A DNA stretch of 20,908 bases from Paulinella micropora (Eukaryota > Cercozoa > Imbricatea > Euglyphida). Each line of letters begins with the position of its first letter. Position 1 is the first letter of the stretch. The notes beneath the pieces are model-generated. The model had not been told where the DNA came from. It ran no database searches and worked only from the letters and a program-made list of their open reading frames with translations. The stretch is from assembly GCA_009731375.1 (NCBI GenBank), contig BJOX01000141.1, positions 170,933 to 191,840 on the forward strand, written 5' to 3'. Below are positions 1 through 8,576 of this stretch, piece after piece. Both the position numbers and the translations under genes were made by a program.

Positions 1-287
1 CTGTCATTTATTTTTCGCTGCTCATCAAGCAGTACTGGAGTGATCTGGGATTAGAGATAGGGGTACTTTCTTTTTTCTAGATTGTGCACGCATTCCTTCA
101 CTGCTTGTGGACTGGCAGTCGCTGGATTGCTGGCTCACGACCCGAGGCCCTAGTAGTAGTGCAGAGAGGTTGGCGTGCTTGGGGTACTTACTGGCGTAGC
201 TGTGATAGAAAGCTGTAATAATGCTTGCACTGCTGCAGGCCTGGTCGCTGGTTGGAGAAGAAGCAAGCGACTGAAGATACCTTCACG

Positions 288-2140
288 ATGGGTCGACGTG
301 CAGTTATGCTTGCGCGCCAGGTGGAGGAAATCACGGCGGAGGGTGTGTTTGAACCATCTGTTGAGTTTGTTTTCTGCGAGGAGGGAGACATAGATCCGAT
401 CGCGACCACCAAGGACTGGAATGTCCATCCTGGCAACGTTTCTGACGAGTATGTGAAGAAGTTTATCTCTGCTGCGTTTGAGCCCCATCTGTTTGCTGGT
501 AACAATGCTTGGCCTTCGGATGTTCCACTTCCGAAGGCTGTCTGGCTGCGGCAAGAGAAGTGCAGCCCTTCGCGCAAGACTAGTGCAGCGGACAGCGCAT
601 CCCCTGCCATCTCCCCCGGGTAAGTTCATTTCTTCAATCAAATATTAATGCATAATTTTTTTATGCAGTTCCGCGAGGCCCAAGCGGAGCGCCACGCTTC
701 CAAAGTGGAAGTGGGGGCTGTTAGACATGCGAACCATCGCTGGCGACGAATGCAAGGAGTTGGGTGCGGATTGCGTGAAGGTTTATGCAATGCCCATCAA
801 TGGGGGCAAGCTTGGAGATTTCATTGGTTCCAGTGGCCTCCGCTTGAACGGGTTTGACGGGGATCACAATCCACGGTTGGAATTTTTCGGCGAAGAGTTC
901 GACGAGGTCACGGATCCCGAACAGTTCAAAATAATTGCAGCGAGCCCCGGCACCCACACGTTGAGGCTCAAGTGCAAGATATGGAAGCTGAACATGAACA
1001 AGCGCGAGCAAATTTTAGCAGGAAACATTCCTGCTTCTCAAGGAGGCGGCTTGATTGATCATGCTGCAGAATTTTCAGGAGAGAATGTGGTCTTCACCAT
1101 GCAGACGAAAAAAGAGGGGGGGAAGTTTCCCATTCCGGTACTGGTTGCAGATTTTTACATCGGCATGTTCCCATTGACCGATTACGGGCCGGGATTTTGG
1201 AAGAACCATCCTGCGGGAAAGCAACCGGTGTCAATCCCCGTCGGTGTGGATGCGGTACGTTTCTGTTGAGTGTAGTAGTAATATGTGTGAGCACTTTTCT
1301 TTTTGACTGCAGGATGGGAAACTGAAATGGTTGGATGTGGGTCCTCCAGCACATCCCAAGCCAAGCCCAGCGAATCCGAAGCCAACCACAGCGACTCCGA
1401 AACCAACCAAGCCTAGCAAGAAGGGTGGCGGAGGCAACTCGCACCACAAGCCTGGCTGCAAGTGTCCTCCCTGTACCTTCATGCGTGCCATGGAAGCCGA
1501 CGTGATGGAAGTAAAGTCGCCGCCTGTCCCGACGCCTGCGTCGACGCACAAGCCGACGCCTGCAGCAAAGAAGCCAGAAAAGAAGCAACCGCAGCAGAAA
1601 AAGTCTAAGCCAGAGACGGAGTCGGAGGAGGAGGAGGAGGAGGAGGAGGAGGAGGAGCCGAAGCCTGCGAAGGGTCGCAAGGGCCGCAAGCAGCGCAAGG
1701 GCCACAAGCAGCGCAAGGGCCACAAGCAGCGCAAGGGCAGCCAGCAGCCGCAGCGAGTGCAGCGTCATGGGCAAGGATGTAAGTGCGCCGAATGCTTTGC
1801 GCATGGTGAGGGCTGTGAATGCCCTGATTGCGAGGTAAATGAAGTCGAGCCCAAGCATGGTGAAGGATGTAAGTGTTTCAAATGCGCTCCGAAGCGCGCT
1901 CCCTTTCGTTATCAGCATGCACCCACGTGCAGGTGCCTTGTCTGCCTCCAGCACGGTGACGGGTGTGCGTGCCCGCGGTGCAGAGGGGCATTTCCTGCCA
2001 TGCCTCATCCTGCTAACTGCAGGTGCTATGTGTGCTACCAGCCCCACGGTGCTGGAAATAATGCTCTTTCAGCTTTTCTAGCAACGCAATCGCAGCAAAC
2101 CACCAATTTTATCAGCTTCCTTGCTAATGGGCGGGTGTAA
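288..2140 (+). CDS. Cysteine-rich protein with seven H-x3-C-x-C-x2-C motifs (three exons)
   Basis: Spliced as 288-619, 669-1254 and 1313-2140, this reads without a stop for 581 residues. Both introns are GT-AG and the frame is continuous across them. The ATG at 288 (MGRRAVML) is the first good methionine; upstream of it the frame lacks an ATG. Residues 1 to about 310 look globular and are not a family I recognise. Residues about 310-460 are a low-complexity linker: Pro/Lys/Thr-rich, an 11-residue poly-Glu run near 411, then tandem basic units of the type KGHKQR. The last 130 residues hold six copies of H-x3-C-x-C-x2-C (GCKCAEC, GCECPDC, GCKCFKC, TCRCLVC, GCACPRC, NCRCYVC); a seventh (GCKCPPC) lies near residue 353. 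The regular His and Cys spacing suggests metal binding, which is inference. There is no signal peptide or membrane segment. The acidic/basic linker would fit a nuclear protein. Coding status is fairly sure; function is unknown. Confidence 0.75.
620..668 (+). other. Intron 1 of the cysteine-rich gene (49 nt)
   Basis: Starts GTAAGT and ends TTTTTTATGCAG, with an AT-rich interior. Removing it joins two open frames with a split glycine codon (GG/T). Confidence 0.75.
1255..1312 (+). other. Intron 2 of the cysteine-rich gene (58 nt)
   Basis: Starts GTACGT and ends CTTTTTGACTGCAG with a clear pyrimidine tract. It lies between codons. The exon 2 frame stops inside it, and the downstream frame continues to the stop at 2138-2140. 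Confidence 0.75.
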
Positions 2141-2250
2141 AATTCTATAGCATGATTAACTTAGGTTGCTGCAGACAAAGCCTTTCTATTACCTGCCAAG
2201 TGGCAGAAGTTCCAGATTTATCTGGAAAACTTTGTTTTTCTCATTTAAAG

Positions 2251-2360
2251 TTTCTTTTTGTGCGTTTTAATGCAGTATTTGCATATAATTATGCATAGTA
2301 ATTCATACTACAATTACATCAACTTACGCATTTAGTTATACAGGTGCGGACTGCGGGTTG
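2251..2360 (+). repeat. Direct repeat, copy 1, downstream of the cysteine-rich gene
   Basis: About 110 bp, beginning with the TTTTTGTGCGTTTTAATGCA motif and ending GGACTGCGGGTTG. It recurs nearly unchanged at 2420-2524, apart from a deletion of a few bases and scattered substitutions. AT-rich, with no coding potential. Confidence 0.9.
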
Positions 2361-2368
2361 CTGAGATG

Positions 2369-2409
2369 CAATTCCAGTAGATGCTCTCTGTGGTCATCTA
2401 CTGGAATTG
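2369..2409. repeat. Perfect 15-bp inverted repeat (hairpin)
   Basis: CAATTCCAGTAGATG at 2369-2383 is exactly reverse-complemented by CATCTACTGGAATTG at 2395-2409, with an 11-nt loop. It sits between the two direct repeats. It could form a stem in a 3' transcript or be a remnant of a small foldback element. No poly-T tract follows, so a simple terminator reading is unsupported. Confidence 0.85.
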
Positions 2410-2419
2410 AACCTCACTT

Positions 2420-2524
2420 TTTCACTTTTTGTGCGTTTTAATGCAGTATTTGCATATAATTATGCATAGTAATTCATATTACATCAACTTACCCATTTAG
2501 TTATACAGGTCCGGACTGCGGGTT
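2420..2524 (+). repeat. Direct repeat, copy 2
   Basis: Near-identical to 2251-2360 in the same orientation. It lacks about 5 bp near CATACTACAATTAC and has a few substitutions (for example ACGCATT to ACCCATT). From 2525 to 2723 the sequence is AT-rich intergenic DNA with no recognised feature. Confidence 0.9.
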
Positions 2525-2723
2525 GACTTAATATTTTTGCATGTGAGCACGATGAGATTGCAAGCTCTAACTAGCATTCAAAGTAGTAATATTAAGAAAA
2601 AAGCAATTATATTACTTAATAATCAATTAATATTAACATTTAAGATCATCCGGCACAACTGCACATAGTGCAGCAGTCTCTACAACCTACGACCAACCGG
2701 CCCCTACTCCATAAGTCTCCGTC

Positions 2724-2795
<72 letters not shown>

Positions 2796-2822
2796 GTCTA
2801 TCTATCTATCTATCTATCTATT
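2724..2822. repeat. CTAT tetranucleotide microsatellite
   Basis: About 98 bp of CTAT/ATCT units with one CTGT interruption. It ends about 20 bp before the ATG of the SET-domain gene, so it is 5' UTR or promoter-proximal sequence. One frame through it is open and encodes repeated S-I-Y-L, but this is a by-product of the repeat. Confidence 0.95.
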
Positions 2823-2841
2823 ATTAGGAGCTCCCGCTGCC

Positions 2842-5800
2842 ATGATGGCACGGAAGGCACCGTTGGAGATCCGCTGGTTCGACGATGGCAGTGGAGGCTT
2901 AGGCTGCGGCGTATTTGCCACCTGCTTTCTGTCGAAAGGCTATCGGCTCGGGACTTTACTACCGGAAAGCAGGCTCGAGAGTGAGATGAAGGATACAGTG
3001 TGTGTTACTCATTATCGCATGCTGCTAGCCAATAGATACATGGTTGGGATGCAGCCCATACAGTCAATCAGTGAGTGCAGCAGAAATGCAATGCATTTAC
3101 TGAATTCGGGGTTCCATCCAGACGCTGAGGGAAAGCCTAATTGCGTTTTGCAGAAGCATAGTCAACATGTCGCCGTTCTGTCTCGCGATGTACTGCCTGG
3201 GGAAGAAATTCTACTTGACTATCGCTTTGGCAATACCGGTACCACTGATGACGGGACAAACGAACGCGTGCTTGGAGCTAGCCACGTCCACCCCCGCTGG
3301 ATGCAAGCAGCTGCAAGGAGCAGGAGGAGAATTCCTGTGTGGATGCAGTGCCGAACCGGTGAGTCACAGATTTTCTTCGTGGTCCCAGAAGAGGAGCATC
3401 CACCCATGCAGAGGAGTGAGTCCATGGGAGAAGATACAAAGGCATCTCTTTTTGCATCGTTTTGCAGTGAGCAAGCAGGCAGCCAAGCACCGACCACAGC
3501 ACAGGACCCACCCTTGACAGCCGATAGCCTGACAGACTTGTTGGGGTCTTTTGCCAAGACTGCTAAGGACAGCGCCAGGCCCGACACCAGCACCGGTACC
3601 GGCACGGATGGTCTGAAGGTCAAATTACTTCTGTCTTCTCTGACCAGTATGTAAACGTGATGTTTTCTTGATAGCTGTCCAAGGCAGAACTGCCCATGCC
3701 TGATTTGCAGGTATGTTTGTTGAGTTCAGATCACAATTTGTTAATCCAGTTATGTTTTTGTCTCTGGTAGTAGGCTGCAAGCCAATTGGCTTTGCAGCCG
3801 CTTGCAGAGTCGACTGATGGGGGAACTGCTGTTGGGGATGCTTCTGTATCCTTCATGGATGAAGGTTACGTGCAAGACCTAACCGCGTGCCCAGACTCAC
3901 CCGAGAAGGCTGATGTGGTCGTACCCACAGGCTCACCAGTAAAGGTATTATAATTTGACACATGCTCACCAGAAGGGATCGAGACTGCAGGCTGCAGTGG
4001 ATACGACGATCTTCACCTACCTGATCTGGAGGAGTGTGGTTCGGAGTGTAGGACGGTGGACTGGGATGCTATCAAGGCGAGCTCAGCACTGTTGTATGTC
4101 TCACTCGGGTTGAAACCGCCAGTAGATGTCCGGAGTCGCCACACAAGCAGGCCCTACAAAATGGCGAAGCGGAAGAGGGCGGAGCCGAAAAGGCAGCGGC
4201 CGAAGACAATAGAGTTTTGGTTGGGCATGACTTATGCGGAGCTTGAACATGAGGTACGGTCACTCTGTTGTAAGGAGTGGAAGTGCTTTCTATGGGTTGA
4301 TGCTCGAGATGTCATACAGCAGAGAGTGAAATCATGTCTTCTCTCGCTGCAAGAGCTCAAGAGCTCAATTAAGTCAATGCTCGTTCTCATGTTGCGCCCC
4401 AACGGCACGTGGCAGTATTGGTTTCAGGGAGACAAAGTATGTCTCAAAATGTGGATGCGTATACACGGGATAGGGAAGAAGGTTATGAAGGCATCAAAGA
4501 GGCTGGTTATGGAAGGTAAGAACATTGCCATCAAGTCGTCGCCAGCAAAGCCTCTCACTAAGGACGTAATTGGTATGCTCTTGTGTAAGAAATGGTTGTT
4601 TGATCTCAAGTCAAGTGACAACTCAGATGGTGTATGGAAGCTGCAGGACATAACCGAAAGAGTTCAGTCTACCAGTTTGTTCGTGACAAGTGGGAGAGTA
4701 AGTGCTTGGAGCTCATAAACTTGATGCAGTGCAAGCTGAAACCAAACAATCCTCCCGACCCAAGCCTGGTCGCGAAGGTCTGGCGGGAGGAGTTCCGGAA
4801 TGTGAAGCCTATCCGGAACAAAGATTTTGCCAAAGATCATATTTGTACTGAGTTGGCCGCGGAGTGCAGGAGGCTGGAGAAGGAGAAGGATAGGGGGTTC
4901 GATAACGAGATGGCAGTGCTCGATTACAAGCGTCGCAGCACTCTGCACCACAAGATTCATTCAACATGTCGAGTGGAGAGCATGAAGAGGAAGGAGGCCG
5001 CACCTGGAGATGTGAAGTCTACTACCATCTCGTCTGACATGACCCCTCCCATTCAGTATCCTGCTTGTCGCCGGCGTTCAGACGACTTCAAAGGGAAGTA
5101 CGTGATTCGCATTTGTTTAGGGGTCACGAGCGCGTACACCGCCGGTAAGACTTTCATTTTTGCTTACGGCCCTGGCGTGGCTCACGGTATGAACAGCAAC
5201 TTGACCATGCTGTGCCATGTCTTGAGGTGAGAGCTGTTTTCAGACAGGAGTAAAGCGGCTTGGCTTCTGAACCTGGAGTGGGATGGTGCAGGGGACAATA
5301 CTGGCTTTGCTGTCTTAGCTTTTTTGAACCATATCATTTACGTTGGGTGGAGGACTCGTGCCCGGTACCACAGGCTGGTACCGCGCCATGGTTATTCTTC
5401 TGATGATCAGAAGTTTAGGACAATCAAGCGAGGAATCAATTCCACTTTCTTAACAACTAACCTCGCGCAAGCCCTTTTAAAGACGTTGCAGGCTTTTAAA
5501 AAGGATCGATCGTCTTTTGTTTTGTTAATTGTGAAGACGAACTACGACTGGGACAGGTTTTTTGCCCCATGTGTTAACAGACACATCACTCACTACAACC
5601 GTCCTCTTGCTTAACCGTCTCTTGCTTGGCAGTTTGCAGCAAGTGATGAAGCAGGTGGCATGCCGCTGGGTGAATGTAAGACTTGGGGTGATTCCCAGGA
5701 GCTCTGGCATGGCGAGCACGACAAACCAACTGCGCATGGCGCCGCACCTATCCAGTTTTATGTTAGGCCACCAGGTACTCACTTTATTTTTTGTATACAC

Positions 5801-6620
5801 ATGCAACTGGTACCTGTTTGCAGCAACTGCTCTCCCTAACAAGCTCCCACCAGTCGAGTGGGCAACTCCGAAGCTGAAGAAGGATATCAGGCAGTTAGCA
5901 GCCAAGTTTTGTGGGCCACAGGAAAGGGAGCAAATCGAAAACATGCTGACACACCCAGATTCTCTGTCTGGTCTCGAGTACGATGGGGAGTATGGTAAGG
6001 GAGGTCTTCCTGGTAGGCCTGCCCATATTTCGTGCGTGGATATGAACGGAGACGAGTGGAAGGTGGAGGTCCGAGTGTTAGATGAGTTCCCACCAAACCC
6101 TTGGGCCGTTCCTCAGGATAGGGAGCAGTTCATTCGCGCTCTGACTCACCTCACTGAAGAGGAGCGTTTGGGTTTGCCGCGCACATTTTTTGACAACAAG
6201 CAGGCTCTACCGAATCCAGGCTGGCCGGGGGCAAGGGCATTGTCGGCGCAGGAGCAGTTGGAACAGGATTTGGCCTTCAACCCAGCCGTCATCAGGCAAC
6301 CATGGAAGGCGGTCGCGGAGATTCTGCGAAGTGGCACTGTGCAGGACGAGAAGGGGCTGGCGGCGTTGAGGATCAACAAAGTCGCATTTGTGGGGTGGAT
6401 GAGAGAGCACGGGCTTAGTAGCACGTATCTGACTCCGGAGGGCAAGAGGAAGGAGTTGAAGAAGAAGGATGTGGTAAAGGCTGTGTGGGATCACTATCAA
6501 GCGTGTGAGTGTGAGTTGTCAGAGTCTTCCAGCGACAGCCCACTTCTCAACGCAGCGGGACAACAACATGATCGCAAGCAAGCGCGTGGTGGTCGTAGTG
6601 CTGCTCGTGGTCGTGCTCCC

Positions 6621-6675
<55 letters not shown>

Positions 6676-7310
6676 AGCGTGGGCGTGCAGGTGATGAAGT
6701 AGTGGATCAGAGCAGCAGCGACAGCGACATTCCGCTTCGCAACGCAGCAGAACAACGCAACGATAGCAAGAGAGCGCGTGGTGCTCGTGGTCGTGCTCGA
6801 GGTCGTGCTCCTGGTGGTGCTCGTGCTCGTGTTCGTCGTGTCCGTGCTCGTGCTGGAGGTCAGGGTGGTGTAGGAGGGAGGAGAAGAGGGAGAAGAAGGA
6901 ACAGAGAAGAAGAAGAAGAAGAAGAAGAAGAAGAAGAAGAAGAAGAAGAAGAAGAAGAAGAAAAAGAAGAAGAAGAAGAAGAAGAAGAAGAAGAAGATGA
7001 AGAGAAAGACTTCATTCAGTGGATATGCGAGTGCTGTGGATTGCGAAATGAGGAAAACACAAGGGAAGAACTATGTGAGCTGTGCAAATATAGGTCTTCT
7101 TCATCAGGTGAAACTGAGACTGAGGAAGAGAAAGAAGAAGACGAGCAGGAAAGGAAAGTAGGAGAAGAAGAAGAAGAGGACGAAGAGGACAAGGAAAGCG
7201 GCAAAGATGACGATGGTGATGATCAGAGAGTAAGAGTCAGGCGTGAGCGAGTGAAGAAGCGAAGGAGACTAGATGATACTGATGCAGATGATTCAGAAGA
7301 GGAAGATTGA
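2842..7310 (+). CDS. SET-domain protein with a DDE transposase-like region and an RG/poly-E/RanBP2-type zinc-finger C-terminus
   Basis: One frame-consistent model is 2842-3618, 3675-3710, 3774-3944, 3984-4572, 4647-5186, 5244-5572, 5633-5774 and 5824-7310, about 1356 residues. The start is the ATG after the microsatellite. Residues about 8-130 are a SET domain: GLGCGVFA, a diverged NHS-type motif (LLNSGFHP), PNC, and GEEILLDY with the conserved Tyr; family members transfer methyl groups to lysines. Residues about 640-770 hold a spaced acidic set (SSDM, WDGAGDN, HGYSSDDQKF), like DDE-type transposase-derived domains of the DUF7869 kind; this is recalled resemblance. The C-terminus has GR/RG repeats near 1125-1145, two copies of an SSDS-PL-NAA module, a poly-Glu run and W-x-C-x2-C...C-x2-C of RanBP2 type near 1262-1280, then an acidic/basic tail. 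The third and fifth introns are doubtful: the first has only a GAG acceptor, and the second would delete domain-like sequence. The gene may therefore be decaying, or may be two genes. Confidence 0.55.
3619..3674 (+). other. Intron of the SET gene (56 nt)
   Basis: GTCAAA to TTCTTGATAG, between codons. It takes the SET exon to a 36-nt exon reading LSKAELPMPDLQ. The unspliced frame would stop at 3652. Confidence 0.5.
3711..3773 (+). other. Intron of the SET gene (63 nt)
   Basis: GTATGT to GGTAGTAG, between codons. It joins the 36-nt exon to an acidic/Ser-rich exon (3774-3944) that is open in this frame only. Confidence 0.55.
5573..5632 (+). other. Intron of the SET gene (60 nt)
   Basis: GTGTTA to TTGCTTGGCAG. 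It joins the DDE-like exon to an exon reading ASDEAGGMPLGECKTWGD in continuous frame. Confidence 0.55.
5775..5823 (+). other. Intron of the SET gene (49 nt)
   Basis: GTACTC to CTGTTTGCAG, with a T-rich interior. It splits an alanine codon and leads into the long final exon, whose frame is open to 7310. Confidence 0.65.
6617..6675 (+). repeat. GGTCGT hexanucleotide repeat coding for Gly-Arg dipeptides
   Basis: About nine GGTCGT-type units within the last exon of the SET gene, giving an RG-rich segment of the kind often found in nucleic-acid-binding proteins. Confidence 0.9.
6905..6998 (+). repeat. GAA trinucleotide repeat coding for poly-Glu
   Basis: About 30 GAA units with one AAA interruption, in frame within the SET gene's final exon. 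It encodes a Glu run just before the zinc finger. Confidence 0.9.
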
Positions 7311-7416
7311 GATTAATGTAGGGAGTTGGAGCGCTCGTGAGTGGGGGTGTGTGTATGTGTGTGTGTGGGGGGTTGCCTCACACTGAATTTTTTTGTGTCA
7401 TTGAGTCACAACCAGG

Positions 7417-7497
7417 TAGTTTTATTAATAAATAAACGTGTTTCCAATTGATTTAAAAGCGCATTATGTCAGTCTAATATTAATTACAACAGTCAGG
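7417..7497 (+). repeat. 3'-flank direct repeat, copy 1, with AATAAA signal
   Basis: About 80 bp beginning TAGTTTTATTAATAAATAAA, 107 bp after the SET gene stop. It contains overlapping AATAAA hexamers at 7427-7436, a plausible poly(A) signal. The same block recurs at 7589-7667. Confidence 0.8.
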
Positions 7498-7588
7498 TCA
7501 GGCATACTGACTTTGCGGGGTGGGCGGGTATGTGTTGCCGAGCCGGCCGAACGACTTTTTTTTCACATTCTTTTACGAGTGTCAACAC

Positions 7589-7667
7589 TAGTTTTTATTA
7601 ATAAATAAACTAGTTTCCAATTGGTTTAAACACACATTACAATCTAATATTAGTTAGAAGAGTCAGG
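7589..7667 (+). repeat. 3'-flank direct repeat, copy 2, with AATAAA signal
   Basis: Diverged second copy (shared TTTCCAATTG, TCTAATATTA and AGTCAGG blocks) with its own AATAAA hexamers at 7600-7609. Between the copies is GT-rich and unremarkable sequence; 7668-7747 holds nothing recognisable. Confidence 0.8.
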
Positions 7668-7747
7668 TGTGACATGTGGAAAAAACTAAGTATACCCTAG
7701 GAAAATTTCGGAAAAAGGGGCCATCCCCAGTTATCCGAACTGGTTGT

Positions 7748-7915
7748 TAATACTATCCTCGCTTCCTGTTAATTTTCTACCCGTTGCCTTGCCAGATGCG
7801 TAGGTCTTCGGTAAAGCTTTATGCCCACTACACTGATGTATGACGTAAATGTCAACGGGCTTACCCTTCTTACCTTTCTCAGGATACATAGCGTATAAAA
7901 CGCTGCCTCTAGCTT
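7748..7915 (-). pseudogene. Start of the copia pre-integrase domain (truncated)
   Basis: Minus-strand reading gives a segment with KTYASGKATGRKLTGSED, matching KTYALCKAMNRKVTGSED at 16155-16220. Homology stops abruptly at about 7748, before the integrase core, so this copy is cut off here. Upstream, MYPEKG and a QCSGH motif correspond to the His-containing half of the domain. Confidence 0.75.
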
Positions 7916-7981
7916 CCTCGTTCTCACTTACTCTCGCTTGCTTGCTCTCACTTTCTCTCTCTTTGGGGATTTCCGCCCCGC

Positions 7982-8200
7982 TTACCCCGTCTTATTCTTC
8001 TTCTCTTTCACTTTGGAGTTGTTACGCTCGTTTATGTTGAGGGGCTTGTTTTTCTCATTGTCCCAGCGATAGAGCATGCCAGGCGTAAGTATCCCCCTCG
8101 CGATCACGTCACTTTCTTTAATTCTTATGGGGTGTTTTAGGATTAGTAGTTGCCCATTTTGGTGAATGATAGATCTGTGGTGGTTATGGTCCATGTTTCC
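7982..8200 (-). pseudogene. Copia pol segment between protease and pre-integrase
   Basis: The minus strand reads GQLLILKHPIRIKESDVIAR and then GMLYRWD. This fits the stretch after the protease that in copia polyproteins leads to the LY motif before the pre-integrase zinc finger. It is in a different frame from the protease fragment, separated from it by stops. Confidence 0.55.
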
Positions 8201-8231
8201 AGTAGATAATGTTGACTGGCACCCTGTTGTC

Positions 8232-8552
8232 TTACAGCATATCTTCCTTTACCAAAACTTGCTTTCCTGATCCATCTATTCTTGTCAACCTCGCTTCCCC
8301 CATGTTTCGCACCACACTCTCTCCATTTCCGGTGACTAAGCTAACGGGTTCGATTTCTCTGACGTTGTGTAAGATGTGTGGTGTACATGCTATATCCCTG
8401 GACGATCCGCTGTCTTGAATTATCATCTTTTTCTTGCGTCTTACCGTCTCGCTATCGTCTACCATGACATTGTGATCTTCCTCTTCATCCTCCTCACTCC
8501 CTTTCTTTTGGGCTTTGTTCTTTCTTTCTCTCTCAAATCTCTCCTCGTACAT
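8232..8552 (-). pseudogene. Copia aspartic protease fragment
   Basis: The active-site motif D-S-G-S-S (in IIQDSGSSRDIA, about 8400-8423) is followed by the VTGNGES and VLVKEDML segments expected of copia proteases. The N-terminal half is acidic/basic linker. It lies in the same frame as the unknown domain at 8577-9401, separated from it by a single TGA (8577-8579), so the two were once one polyprotein. A stop at 8232-8234 ends the frame. Confidence 0.75.
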
Positions 8553-8576
8553 CCAATCAAGCTCTTCTCGTGCCTC

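Noticed and set aside
1-287. An upstream gene or tRNA before the cysteine-rich gene
   Set aside because: No cloverleaf, no long open frame with plausible composition and no splice-linked exon; treated as 5' flank or UTR.
1094-2047. Long minus-strand open frame opposite the cysteine-rich gene
   Set aside because: It consists of Leu/Arg/Ser runs that are the complement of the poly-Glu and Lys-rich coding sequence, and has no splice support.
2842-3618. Direct homology to the primate SETMAR gene
   Set aside because: Only the general concept is shared; the NHS motif is diverged, no pre-SET Cys cluster is seen, and the DDE-like part is not of mariner type by its visible motifs.
4630-4646. A 17-nt GT...AG stretch that would restore the frame between the two coding blocks around 4630
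   Set aside because: Introns elsewhere in the window are 49 nt or longer. A 74-nt intron 4573-4646 or a 131-nt intron 4516-4646 gives the same phase using the same acceptor.
4698-4729. GTAAGT...GATGCAG (32 nt) as an intron
   Set aside because: Removing it shifts out of the frame that is clearly coding on both sides (KCLELINL through AVLDYKRR) and runs into a stop.
5227-5243. A 17-nt GTGAGA...TTTTCAG intron at the TGA
   Set aside because: Too short, and it leads to TAA within three codons; the 57-nt alternative with the same acceptor keeps the frame.
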